Shown: positions 41,536 through 53,823 of the stretch, one piece after another
Layout: each line of letters opens with the position of its first letter
Position numbering within the stretch: position 1 is the first letter of the stretch
Source: Mercurialis annua
Taxonomy: Eukaryota > Streptophyta > Magnoliopsida > Malpighiales > Euphorbiaceae
NCBI RefSeq assembly: GCF_937616625.2
Contig: NC_065570.1
Location: 506,001-570,000, forward strand
Direction of reading: 5' to 3'
DNA length: 64,000 nt
Translations under genes and position numbers: made by a program
The notes under the pieces: model-generated
The model's database searches: none
What the model was told of the DNA's origin: nothing
Seen by the model: the letters and a program-made list of their open reading frames with translations, nothing else

Positions 41536-42364
41536 TCCATTCAGATCATACTGGGCAAAGCAGAAACTCCAAAATTTGTCTGTAGATTAGAAGAAATTAT
41601 ACTATGCTATTTCATATCACTATCTAACATATTCTCATTTTTGTATAACTTTTTTGTAGATTGTAGATTGAAGACATGATGTAACGGAAAAATGTATATT
41701 TGGGTTCATGTATTTGTTTATTTTTGGTATTGAATTTCTACATTTTTATTTATCAATACTGAATCCCTAACTTTTTATTTTATAGGCATTAGATCCTTGT
41801 TTCACAAATTTGAAGTGTGCGCGCATCATGTATTGTTAGTGCGATTGTACTTATACTTTTAATTTTGTTGATATTAATTTTTTAAACTGATTATTTTTGA
41901 TTGAATTGACAAAAAGTGTAGGGATTCAATATTGACAAATAAAAACGGGAGAGATCCAATATTAAAAATAGGACAAGTGTAGGAACCCAAACAAGCATTA
42001 CGCCTATGAATTGCCCTCTCTTTCTCAACGGTGTCGTTTGTTGTGGGACCTAGCTCCCCTAGTGGGGACAGAGTTTTCGAGGTGGCTAATAAACTTTTTT
42101 GAAAAGCCAAAACGTGGACGTTTTGTCCAATTTCTGGTGTTTAGTTCACCGACTGGAAACTGGAAAGCTTCCCGATTTGCAGCTCTCACTTTCCATGTCT
42201 GCCTCGTAACCTGCCAATGTCATCAATGTGAACACAACACACACGCTTTCTCTCTCCCTCTCCCTCTCCCTCTGTATACATAAACACACACATCATATGT
42301 ATATCATCCTCTGGTTTGATGATAATTGAGTAAAACCTCCATTTCCGGAGGTGGAGGAACAACC
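41536..42364. other. LeuRS 3' flank with foldback MITE, and BC10-like promoter
   Basis: About 41700-41995 is an inverted repeat of about 85 bp per arm (TTGGGTTC at the left, GAACCCAA at the right). A CT-rich stretch at 42250-42272 probably belongs to the 5' UTR. A four-codon upstream ORF (ATG at 42319, TAA ending 42333) precedes the main start. Confidence 0.65.
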
Positions 42365-45300
42365 ATGACAAAGAAGCCGGCTCAAGCGCCACAGGTAGTT
42401 GCCGCAGTCGTCAAGCGCCACGTCATTTGGATGGGATGGAAGCTAATCATCCTCCTCTCTGTTTCCCTCTGTCTTTTTGCTCTTCTCAGACTCCATTTCC
42501 TCTACGATTCCTACTCCTCTCCCGCAATTCATCGCTCCAGATCTCCAATTACTCGCCGCGCTAACTTGGAATTCACCGGACCTCCTAAGATTGCCTTCCT
42601 GTTCCTCGCCCGTCAATACCTTCCCCTCGATTTCCTCTGGGGCGCCTTCTTCGAGGTTCCAACCCTACCTATCTTTTTTTAAATATCTAGCAAAAATGCA
42701 AAGTTTATGATTTATTTTGAAATTTGTGGTTTTGCAGAATGCCGACGTGGCCAATTTCTCTGTTTATATTCACTCTTCGCCTGGTTTTAAGTTCGACGAG
42801 TCCACTACTCGCTCTCATTTCTTCTATGGTCGCCAATTGAAGAATAGTATTCAGGTATCTTACTACACTCAGGCTATGTTTGCTTCATGAAATAGATGCG
42901 GAATTAAATACTTATTCTGTAAGGAATTTTTTAGTATTTACTTCGGTTTACGGAATAGTTATTCCATGATATGCAATAATTGCATTGAATGAAATCGAAT
43001 GACATATTGCAGGTAGTATGGGGAGAATCAAGTATGATTCAGGCAGAGAGGCTGTTACTTTCAGCTGCCTTAGACAATCCTGCTAACCAAAGATTTGTTC
43101 TTCTCTCTGACAGGTTGCTTGGTTGCTCAATGTTTGTTATTTTGTCTTATTAAAATAATGAATGAATTTGAATTTGCTACTTTCAAATGAAATTACTACA
43201 TTAATTTCGTTTTCTCTCTTTGTTTTTCAGCTGCGTTCCCCTCTACAACTTTAGCTACATATACAGCTACATGATGGCTTCTTCCAAAAGTTTTGTAGAC
43301 AGGTAGATGGAGGCCTTTTCATTCTTGAGTTGCCAAGTACCAACTAGTACCAGGATATTATCTTGCTTTTTCACCATTTTTGTGTTTTATTCTCCTGCTA
43401 AGACTGATGAAGGTCGTTGTTTTGTATTGTTATTGTAGCTTTCGTGATACAAAAGAAGACCGCTACAACCAGAAAATGTCCCCTATCATACAGAGACACA
43501 AATGGCGAAAGGGATCCCAGGTTGTTTACTCTACCTCCATCTCCATCAAATTGCTCTACTTTTTTCTTTCTTCAAATTAGTCCTTGGAAATTAAATTAGC
43601 CTATTTTTTTTGCATGGACTTGGTGATAAAAAATCTGGTGATATAATTAGAAAAGTCTCATCTACTTTACTACTTATGTTTTGCTAAGCTATGTTGGTTT
43701 TCGATATGCATCCTTTATATCCCTCCTAGGTCATCTGCATAAGAGTGGGAACAACCAGTTACAACGAGGAAATAAGTGTCCATTTTTTTTGGTTAAAATA
43801 TGTCGCCCTAAACCATGGAATGAGAGAAATTTTGTTTTTCACTTTTACACTTTCAGCTGTTATTCCTTTGAAATTATCAATTGAATACCTACCTAATCTA
43901 TCCTCTAATCGATATTTCATTCTGTGATACAGTGGATCACCTTAATCCGAAGCCATGCAGAAGTGATAGCGGATGATGAGGTTATATTTCCTGTCTATCG
44001 GAAATATTGCAAGGTACTCACTTTAGTTTATTGCATATAAAGATACATCCAATTTCTGATACCCCAGTTAGTAGTCTCCATGCAAGACAGTACCACTTCT
44101 AAACCATGCATATTTTTGGCTGGGCAGCATCATCAGTGTTTTTTTAAGGGAGTATTTCTTCCGATTCGTGCTATTCTTCATCATTTGAGTGAAGGAAGCA
44201 TTACATAGCCCCTATCGTTTCACTGCCTAGTATGTTTTCTTTGTAGGTAGTTTGTAATGTTTTATGTGCTAGAAAGTAATGACATGCATACTGGTTGATT
44301 TTGCTCGAATGTCATGAGACTTTCCATCTATAACATGCTATCCTTGTATTGTCATGCTGTTAATTCCTAACAGAAATTCATAATCACGTGGAACCACAAT
44401 AAAAAAACGATGTAGTAGAATTTGTGTATTTTCATATGATAGCTTACTCTCTGAAATTTATACTCTGCAGAGGCGCCTACCTTTGGATGCCAGAAAGGGA
44501 AAGTTGAATCTTGTAAGTCCACTTGAAAATTGATTTCTTATCTTAGAGAAAACAATACTATTCAGTTTTTAAATCATTCTGCCCTCAAGTTTAGTTGTAT
44601 GTTTTTTTTTACTGCGATTGACACTCTCTCATTGCATTTGCATATATTTGGTTGTACACCCCTGGATTTCTTGTAAATTGGTATGGTATAGAACATTTCA
44701 CATCCTTCATGCATTTATGTACTCTTACAGTTTAATTGCTGTTATCATACATCATATATTACATTATTGATATGGTATATGTGGCGAATTTTGATATATT
44801 TTCTCATCTTTTGCTACTTATTAATAATATTGCAATTATTACTCATTGTTTTGCAGAAACTTCAAAAGCAGAATAACTGCATACCTGATGAACACTATGT
44901 GCAGACATTGCTTTCGGTAAGCAATGTTGTCTTGCAACCAGTGATATGAATACTTCACCGAAACAAAGAGCATACTCTAACTTTATCTAAATCTCAATTT
45001 TACTTGTCAGATAGCTGATCTGGAAGGTGAACTTGAAAGAAGAACTTTGACCTATACGGTGTGGAATCTGTCTGTAACAAGAATGGAAAGTAAGGGATGG
45101 CATCCTATAACATTCACATATGCAAATGCAGGCCCCAAAAAGATCAAGGAAATAAAGGTAATACTCTGTTTCACTTCTACTGTTAACTTGCATGCAATGA
45201 GATGACTGTAAACCAAGCAGTTTGTGGCTGTATCTCATAATTATTGGTCTTCTGGGTACTGCATTCTTGTGTGTTGAAATGTGGGTAGCATCACATTGTC

Positions 45301-45671
45301 ATTTTTGTGTTGGTACTTCTGCTGGAAATCTTTGTGTCATATCTGATACTGTTATCTGTTGTACGCCTTATTGAGCACTTCTGCTCATTAGCTGGTGACC
45401 GAATATATTGATCCTTGGTTTGGATATTTGCTTGTTTGTACCAATAACTGTTGAAGATTCTTCTAATTGTTTTTCTCGTTTGCCGCTTAATCAACAGGCT
45501 ATCAATCATGTGTACTATGAGACTGAATACCGGACAGAATGGTGCCATACTAACTCTACATCAGTTCCCTGTTTCCTATTTGCAAGGAAGTTCTCCAGGG
45601 GAGCTGCCATGCGCCTTTTGAGTGAGGGAGTAGTTAGTCCTTATGATGCCTCCACATTACTGGCTACATGA
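42365..45671 (+). CDS. BC10-like glycosyltransferase (GT14, core-2/I-branching family, DUF266), 10 exons
   Basis: Exons: 42365-42655, 42738-42854, 43013-43113, 43231-43302, 43439-43520, 43933-44013, 44471-44512, 44857-44916, 45011-45157, 45498-45671; 1167 nt, 388 aa. A type II membrane anchor (WKLIILLSVSLCLFALL) follows a short basic cytosolic tail. The luminal domain has PKIAFLFLARQYLPLD, FSVYIHSSPGF, RFVLLSDSCVPLYNFSYIYS, SPIIQRHKWRKGSQW and CIPDEHYVQTLL, the typical plant Branch/DUF266 signature. BC10 of rice is a Golgi protein needed for cell-wall properties; acceptor substrates remain poorly known, so enzymatic detail for this copy is not claimed. The start is the first in-frame ATG. Confidence 0.93.
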
Positions 45672-46568
45672 TACATCCAACTGATCAATAGCAGTCTTAA
45701 CTGTCAACTGACCACTAGACAGAACAGCGACGACACTCAAGTCACACACAAACTTATTACACGCTGTACAAAAAGAATAGATATGAATACATAATTATTG
45801 TGACCAAGAATTGCAACAACAGAAGAATTATGATTAATCATGAAGGAAATGAGTTAGTAGTGACAACATCAGAAATATTACAGTTTTATGAAACCATAAT
45901 CCACGAGTTCTCCTGAAGTGTCTGGCTTTGTAGTCTAAACAAAGACTCTTCATATACATATAATTGTTGTTTTCTCTTGGAACAATCTTTCACATAATTT
46001 TATAATAATTTTATCATACTCATTGCCGTCTTCAGCACCTTCTGTTTTCCCTTATTGTTCATTCCTTCAGGCTACTTTTCTGTTTTTGGATTTCGGAATT
46101 TGTAATTTTCTTTCACTGTTGCTGCCACATATGCTAAATGTTTGGGAATATTTTAGACATTTGGTGGTTATTTTTCAATTTTAAGGCAACTTGAATTAAT
46201 CAATCTACTAATCTATATATGCTCAATCTTCATAGTCAATAACCAAGCAACAAATGCCTTTCAGAATCAAAATGATACACCTTGAGTTTGGAACCAAATG
46301 TTGAGTTTCAGTATCAAATAAAATAAACTTTCGAATTGGAAGTATATGTATAGCCCTATATTCATTAGTCTGCACAAAATGATTTCTCTCTAGACATCCC
46401 AACGTTCCACACATGAAATACAGCTACGCTTTATAACAGAAAGATACGGAGCTTAATTTATAGTGGAGTCGGCATGAGGAGATTTCTGACTATCAGCATA
46501 TAGCCAAGTATGAACGAAAGATGCCCGGGACTTCCAAGCATAAGACGGAGAAAAAGAAGCAAGCATCT
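45672..46568. other. Convergent intergenic region
   Basis: 3' flanks of the BC10-like gene (+) and the PROSC gene (-). No additional gene seen. Confidence 0.6.
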
Positions 46569-48694
46569 TCAATTTTTTTTGGGATATTCTCTAGGCCCGA
46601 ATATAGTAGATCCAATTCTCACATTTGTGCTCCCCATTTCTATCTGCAAAATCGCCTTACAATTAGCGGCATTGTCTTTTTTGAGGCTATGCGTTAGTAT
46701 GTGCAGTTTCCACCGCATTGATATTTTGAATTGCATAAAAAATTAGTACAGGAATGCTAGATGCCAAAATTCCTTACAGCTTGCTCAAAGTCATTTGACA
46801 TGCCCATTGAGAGTTCACATTGCTCTTCTGGTATACCAAGGGCCTTGCAAACCTCGGTTCTGCAGTTTGCTAATGTCTGCCAACATTATGTAACATACAG
46901 TTTACTTTCTGAAGCTAGAGCTCAAAGAGTGCTAAGCAAATGAGAAAAACAGAATTATGCATAGTTTCGAATTTACCTTGAAGTTCTCTGGGGTTGATGA
47001 ATAGTCAAGCATCCCTATTGTCATTAGGCCACAAAACTCGAGGTTTGGGCAACTCTTATTAACATGTTCTGCAAGTTCCACACACGCTGAAGGCTCAACG
47101 CCGTATTTTGCTGCAATAATACAATAAAGATCAAGCTACATCAATTCAGTGACCAGCACAGAAAAAAATCCACATAGAAAGAAGTCGAATTTTGACAAAT
47201 GAGGAAACAAGAAACGATGGATCCCTACCATGATCAGCATAAACAAGATACAAAAATCCTTTGATCACCAAGACAAGGCAGCACAATTAAGCAATGAACA
47301 AACTACACGAGACACATAACTCTCTCATGTTTCACGAGAAGAACAAATAATTAATCTTTGGAGGGACTGAACTCAGCAAATGAGCAGATTAAGGTATAAT
47401 AAGTCAAATTAACAGGCACCGCTTATAACACACTAACCTACTTTTAACAGACTATTACTGAATCACCTCTTCGAACCATTTATTTATTGGTGGATTAATG
47501 ATTTCAACGAAGTATTGATGCTAATGTAAACCTAATAAACTAGATAGCACGGACAGGGACACGGAAAAACAGAGCACTAGGACACAGACACAGCAAAACA
47601 GTTTTATTTTAAGGTTCTTATGTTAAAAATGTAATTTCGTGTCCGGAACACCAAGTTCCCGACACATTTCAAAACGAGAAACGTTAATTGAATGAAGTAC
47701 TCGTGCTACCTAGCTAATAAATGTCAGCCATAAAAAAGTTTTCAGCCAAAAGGCATCCCTCAGCTTCCTTCGCAATGTAAGCTTCTGTATGGAAATTACA
47801 CATCGGAACTGGTTTCCCTCGTAAAGATTGAAAATAAAAGACATAAATAATGGAAATTTTACAACTAAAAAAGTTTTAAATACTGACATTCTTCACCACT
47901 GGTATTCACTTGGATCAGGACCTTCAAAGGTTTCCTTCCCAAATTTCCAACTGCACGATCAAGATGATTGGCAATCTGCAATGTTAAACGAATAACGTAA
48001 ACAATTGTTTCAGAAAATGTGTACGATAGGTCTTAAATTGAAGAGCTCAGTTTAAACAATGCTATCATAATTGATAAAAAAACACCCCAATTGTTAATAA
48101 ATGAGCATTTGTTGTGTGTTTGGAAAAAGTTAGTACCTTTTCATCATCAACACTCTCTACCATAGCAAGGTTTGGAACACCAGCTGCACAACCAACACAC
48201 AAATTCTCCATTTCTATTAAAGTCACCCTAAAGAATGCTAAATAAACAAAAAGAAAAAAATGAAGCATACCAAGTAAAGGTTTGGCTTTGTTACTTTGTA
48301 AATTCCCAATAAAATGCCAATCTATGTTTTCTGGAAGCTGCAATTACCAATCAAAAACTTTATCAACATACATTCTACCAATCCAAAAGCAGATTATAAA
48401 AGAATATAAATTTAGAACCTGAGGAGCTTTTTCAATGAGCTCTTGAACATAGTTTTCGCCAAAACACCGATGACCGGCGTCGTAGACTTGGCGCAGGATA
48501 GACACGGGTTTAGTCTTGCTAACTGCCACCACTCTGATTTGCTGGGACCCGCGACCAGACCGCTCCGCTGCTTGCTGGACTCTCTGAAGAACTGATCGGA
48601 GCGCCATCGCTGCCACTTCATTCATCGCTGCTGCCATGTCAGCTTGTTCGTCGTGGTGGTGTTGTGTTGCTTTATCTTCTTCCGAATTGCTCAT
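46569..48694 (-). CDS. PROSC: PLP homeostasis protein (PROSC/PLPBP/YggS family), 7 exons
   Basis: Exons in transcription order: 48694-48419, 48337-48271, 48183-48137, 47975-47888, 47110-46977, 46876-46778, 46643-46569; 786 nt, 261 aa. The start at 48694 is the first ATG; a later Met near residue 20 would give a length closer to bacterial YggS. It shows the alanine-racemase-N TIM barrel: VAVSKTKPV with the PLP Schiff-base Lys, CFGENYVQEL, IDWHFIGNLQSNKAK, LIQVNTSGEESKYG, FCGLMTIGM, LSMGMSNDFEQA and STNVRIGSTIFG near the C-terminus. The family binds pyridoxal 5'-phosphate and buffers its free level, with no known catalytic reaction. Confidence 0.95.
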
Positions 48695-48721
48695 CTCCGT
48701 TTGTTTGTTCCTCTGCTTCAC

Positions 48722-50334
48722 TGCTTTGATTCACATCTTACAAAACGCTGCGTGTTAAAGAGCCAATTATTTTGGCAAATTTACAATGTCTGAACTTTTT
48801 CTAATTTACCGTTTTAGTTCATGAACTTCTACAAATTTACTCTTTCAGTACCTAAACGTTTGTTACTTTCAAATTAATTTTTAACCTTTTTAACAAAAAT
48901 TAGCCGTTTAACAGTTACCAGTACGATAAAATATCTACAAAAAATGTACATTTACTTAATAGTGTATGCAAATAAAACACTTATTGCATGTAATTAAAAC
49001 GATAAACAAACGTACATTTTTTTTAATAGTGTATGCAAATAAAACACTTATTGCATGTAGTTAAAACGATAAACAAATATAAAATTTATTTTTAGTTTTA
49101 ATAATAGCTGAATAATTGAAAAAGGCTAAAAACACTTGTTTTTGATATAATTTTTAAAAATAAAATAATAATATATAGAACACAGTAATACTAAAAGAAT
49201 AAATTTGTAAAATTCAGATATAATTGGTAGAATTTTGCATTGTTTTATCAAGATTTTGACCTTTGGATTGGACCTACTAATACTAAGTCAATTTTTTTAC
49301 CTTAATTTGGCAGAAAAGATGAAAAGAGCAAAAGTTGCAAAATTTGAACAAATCTTTCCAGTTTATTTTTTTTTTTGGGTCATTTAACTCCTTGTTCCAT
49401 CAATTCAAAGATGTGTAATTCACTTTATTTATAATATTTTAAGAAAATTCAACTAAATCACTAATATTACGCAATTTGGAATTGTAAATTTTTAACAGAA
49501 TACCACCACAATAAAGAACTATTATTGCCATTTATGCAACAATAGCGTCACTGTAAACATAGTGTCATTGCTGCGATTTATACAGCAATAACAAATGCAA
49601 GTTCACTGTAAATAGAACAAATGATACAATAATGATGCAACAAAGGGCAGTTTTGTGCACATGGGATGCATCATTTCTTCACTTACTATTATGAAAATTA
49701 CTACTAATTTCGGAAGCATGCATCTAAATATTTTCATCAATCAAATCCTCTGATATGAAGCTAGCTAATGCATAATATATGTTTTAACCTTGATGCATTG
49801 CATATCTAATTAATTAAGATGCTTAAAGTAACTAATTTGTTGGCTGCCAAAAACATCATTTTTATGTAAATGCATATATGAAGTACGAATTAATTAGGAG
49901 TCCTTAGTGCTAATGGCCAAACTTGGGCTAAATATTAAGTTGACTGTTGATTATAAAATATAGTCCATAATTTGGCAACTATGAAAAGAATTTGCAAAAG
50001 GTGAAGTCAGAAAACATAGGAAAGAAAAATAAACAAAAAATGGTAGGTAGTGCTGACTGCTGTGCTCAGTGCTCCCATAACTAATTATCCAAAATGCAAA
50101 CAAGATGGCTAAATGTTACATATTTTCCTTACATGCATGCATGTTCAAAATGCCCCCAACGTCCTCCAAGTTTACTCGTCCGCTCTTTTTTGGTTAAGAA
50201 TCACCTTTGTAGCTATTTCAATTTCAAGAGACGTGTCATACTTATTAATTTCAAGCCTAATTACCCACATTTTATTACTACATTTGTAACCAACTATAGA
50301 AAAAGACATGCATTATTACATGTAATTTGGTCTC
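48722..50334. other. Intergenic region upstream of STIG1
   Basis: AT-rich. A short direct repeat around AGTGTATGCAAATAAAACAC occurs at about 48961 and 49030 with the same downstream context. No gene seen. Confidence 0.6.
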
Positions 50335-50342
50335 TATAAATA
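50335..50342 (+). promoter_or_regulatory. TATA box of STIG1-like gene
   Basis: TATAAATA, 83 nt before the start codon; the 5' UTR between is CA-rich and free of ATG in the expected window. Confidence 0.75.
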
Positions 50343-50424
50343 CTTCACCTCTCCTTCCCCATTAATATCTACAACCATTCCAATAATCAATTTCTCATCA
50401 CATTCTCACAAAACATATACACAC

Positions 50425-50844
50425 ATGGCCATGAACACATCAAACATTTTCTTTACCTTGCTAATGTTTATAACTATAGCCACCATTCTATCAGCACCAA
50501 CAACAACCGATGATGATAACTTAGCCATCGGCGAATCAAATATATTCAGACACAGCCGCTTCCTAGCCTATAATCCCCGGCCAGCCGCCATGACATGCAA
50601 CAAGTACCCGACGGTCTGTCGTGCTAAGGGAAGCGCCGGACCCCATTGTTGCAAGAAACAATGTGTGAATGTATTAAGTGATGAATTAAACTGCGGGAGA
50701 TGTGGGAACAAGTGCAAATATTCACAAATTTGCTGTCGAGGGAAGTGCGTGAACCCATCAAACGACAAGTACAACTGTGGTAAGTGTAATAATTCGTGCG
50801 CCAAGGGAAGCTCTTGTGTTTATGGCTTGTGCAGTTATGCTTAA
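50425..50844 (+). CDS. STIG1: STIG1-like secreted cysteine-rich protein
   Basis: Single exon, 139 aa. An N-terminal signal peptide (NIFFTLLMFITIATILSAP) is followed by a variable linker and a C-terminal domain with 16 cysteines in the stigma-specific STIG1 spacing: CNKYPTVC, HCCKKQC, NCGRCGNKC, CCRGKC, NCGKCNNSC and SSCVYGLC. STIG1 of Solanaceae is secreted to the stigmatic exudate and acts on pollen tubes; Arabidopsis relatives (GRI) affect cell death. Which role applies here cannot be judged. A second in-frame ATG lies two codons downstream. Confidence 0.93.
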   Translation: MAMNTSNIFFTLLMFITIATILSAPTTTDDDNLAIGESNIFRHSRFLAYNPRPAAMTCNKYPTVCRAKGSAGPHCCKKQCVNVLSDELNCGRCGNKCKYSQICCRGKCVNPSNDKYNCGKCNNSCAKGSSCVYGLCSYA

Positions 50845-51561
50845 TTTGGATCCAAGTAGTCGTCAAATGATATACAATAAGAAGATTATTCATATAATTG
50901 GATTTTATGTCATCGTTATGTATTAAATTAATTTAAGTTATTCAAATTCATGCTTTTGGGAGGATTTGTTCCCTTATAGATATTTTATACGTTGATATTG
51001 CTTAGGTTTCAGCTTAAAAAATAAATCATTATGTAATCATCATATTCATATCTAATAAACTAATATTTTATTTTATGATTATATTTTAGTCTCTTTTTTA
51101 ATATTTTGCAAATATTCTTTCATTAGGTATCATTCTACTAAATTTATGGGTTCATTTTCTTCCACAATATTAAGGAGGCCAATCCGAACTTCAAAATAGG
51201 ATGATTTAATTTAAAAAAATGTATGCAATTGAGCATGTTTATTAAACTGCTATATACATTTTTAATATATTTTTTATATTCAATTTGGTTTAAAAAATTA
51301 AAAAAATTAATTCGAACTGATAAAATTATATGAGCAAAATGATATGTTAAACGTATTGATTTAAACAATTCGATTTAAAATATTATTTTTATTTTGATAA
51401 ATTAGTTTGATTTAATTATAAAAAAGTATTACAATTATAACTTAATTAAATATGGCTTGAACCAAATACACATCCATCCATAGAAAGAGTAATTTAATAG
51501 GAGTATAATGGCTAAACACAAATCTAATCCTAAAAACTCTAATAAATTATTTAAACTTCTA
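50845..51561. other. STIG1 3' flank, AT-rich
   Basis: No gene or element recognised. Confidence 0.6.
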
Positions 51562-52169
51562 CTCCCTCCGGTCCATAATATTTGTCGCATTTGAAATTTT
51601 TTTTTGGTCCATAATATTTGTCATGTTTTTTTTGATAAATGGTAATTATATTAGCACTATCACAAGATGCGATAGGCAAAATAAAAAAGCGCTAGTATCT
51701 CGAAAAGAAATCTAGACATCGAAATACATCATTACCACCATAAACAAAAAAAGGGTTGTGATATTTATAGTGAATCACACCCTTATTGATACAATGGAAA
51801 ATCAAATCCTTGTAAAACGTTGCTTCATTGCGGAAAATTCTTTTGTTTCTGGCATTCCAAATCTCCCATAAACTAAAGAACCAAATAGTTGCCCAAAGCT
51901 TTTTATATTTCGGGTTCGCCAAATCCATCCATTGAAAATATTTGTCATGTTATAATATCAAAAGAGTATTAATTGCTATTTTTTCATGTTTGCCCCTCAT
52001 TAATTTATTGAAAAAATACAATAAACAAATAAAAATATTAGTCATAAATGTAAATAAATTTCAATATAAGGTTAATTTAGTAAAAGTGTTTACAAATTAA
52101 GACATATTAATTATTTTTTTAGTTCTTGTGCTAAAGCCAAACGCGACAAATATTATGGACAGGAGGGAG
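51562..52169. mobile_element. Stowaway-like MITE interrupted by a truncated LINE
   Basis: Ends CTCCCTCCGGTCCATAATAT and its near-complement with GACAAATATTATGGAC. TA duplications at 51560-51561 and 52170-52171. Without the LINE piece it is about 285 bp, close to the other Stowaway copies. Confidence 0.88.
51626..51936 (-). mobile_element. 5'-truncated LINE (3' end only)
   Basis: Minus-strand fragment whose T-run (51626-51633) is the A-tail. It carries a degraded ORF2 end with LWATIWFFSLWEIWNARNK, the conserved post-zf-RVT motif of plant L1. Perfect 13-bp duplication AATATTTGTCATG at 51613-51625 and 51937-51949, inside the MITE. Confidence 0.88.
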
Positions 52170-52932
52170 TATAAGAAATCAATGCAAATTAATTGCTTTA
52201 ACGGGTCATTAATTTGCTTCATTTGTTTGCGGGTCATTTAATTTAATGGACTTTTCATTTGTTTTAACAACTATAGCCTGTAATTATATGTTTGACTTAA
52301 ATTCTATCAATGTTATAACAGATTTTTCTACTTAAGTAATTAAAAACTACATATAGTTATTGTTAATATTATATCTAACAATAAAATTATAGTTAAATAT
52401 ATAAAATAATTAATTTTAGTAAAAGTTTAATTGAAAGAGTTAGAAGTTTAATTTTAATATGGTTTAATTTTACCCTATTAGCCTTCATATGTTTAATTTT
52501 AATAAAAAAAATATAATTAATTAAAAGAGTTAGAAGTTTAAATAGGATTACGATTTTAATTAGAAAGGTATAGTATGAAGTGTAGTTAAATGGGAGTCTG
52601 CTACTAAAGTAATAAGATTGACAATTCTCCTAAACTTTTGCTCAACGATATAATATGAAATTTAGTTAAACAGGATTGTACTACTAATGGCTGAAAACTA
52701 TACTATTAAATTAAAAACAAATCTAATTCTAATTAAAAAATTATTATTCTTAATTAATATAAAGAGACTAATCCTAATTGAAATAGTTAATGTCATAGTT
52801 ATTGAGTTAAGCTAAATAACTACTACCATTACTACTACTAGATCTATATTATAAATTAGATAGAAAAATAATTGCTATTTAATAATCCGTGCTTTGTTCC
52901 ATTCCATCTATATTTTTCGTCATTGTTGATCT
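52170..52932. other. AT-rich spacer
   Basis: No gene recognised; the final 13 bp is the LINE target-site duplication. Confidence 0.6.
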
Positions 52933-52960
52933 TTTTTTTTTTGATGAGAAAATGATTTCA

Positions 52961-53775
52961 TTAAATCAAATCAGAGGCAGTTATAGATGTGAGAAATTCA
53001 GGGAAGTTGTTAAACCACTCCTGATGACCTGACAAGTACCGAGCCTTTTGCGCTAGAATATGCGCGGCCTGATTCGCAGATCGCCTCACGAAAACAAAAG
53101 AAACGTTATGAAACTGCCTCGCAAGATGTAAACAATCATCGACCAGCAAGTCTGGTTCAGCTAAGTCACGATTTCGAAGCTCCAGAATAACCTCCATGGC
53201 GTCAGACTCAATAACAAGATGGTCCGACCCCTTCAGCCAGCTCAAAGCCTCTCTGATTCCAATAATCTCAGCGTGGCGAGGAGAGAACGAGCCAAGTAAA
53301 TTGATATGTCTGGCTTGAATGATCTTACCTGAGCAGTCGCGGACCACAATTCCCACCCCAATCGCCCTCGCTCCGGTAAGGACCACCAGACTGCACCATC
53401 TCCGGAACTCACTTCCGCCATGCGAATCTCTCCAGATTTGGAGTTTGCAGATAACCACGAGGCCTGTTGGAACCCAGCAGCTGCAACAATGTTTCTGGCA
53501 GATCCTCTGACTTGCTTCCACACAACGCTGTTTCTGTTCAGCCAGATATTCCAACACAGGAAAGCTGCGAGAGTCTTCTCCTCCTGACTAAACTTGGAGA
53601 GCCAATCCCTGCACCATGAAGTAAAATCTTCTACAGCTCCCATAGAAACCGGAAGCTTAGCTAAGATCCAGCAATCCATAGCAATAGGGCAATTGCAAAA
53701 AATATGGCACACTGATTCCTGCATGTAACTACACACTGAGCATGTAGAGTTAATGAAAACCTTCCGAGTTGCCAA
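52961..53775 (-). pseudogene. Out-of-frame 3' part of LINE ORF2: zf-RVT and RNase H
   Basis: Frame 53775-53242 carries zf-RVT (CSVCSYMQESVCHIFCNC) and the start of RNase H (SSGDGAVWW). The remaining RNase H (GIVVRDCSGKII, HAEIIGIREAL, VIESDAMEVI, RRSANQAAHILA) lies in frame 53557-52961. So at least two indels, near 53.8 kb and near 53.38 kb, split ORF2. Confidence 0.88.
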
Positions 53776-53823
53776 AGCGTCGACAGTTGGGAGGTACCCC
53801 GAGCATGATCGCCAAAGAAAATT

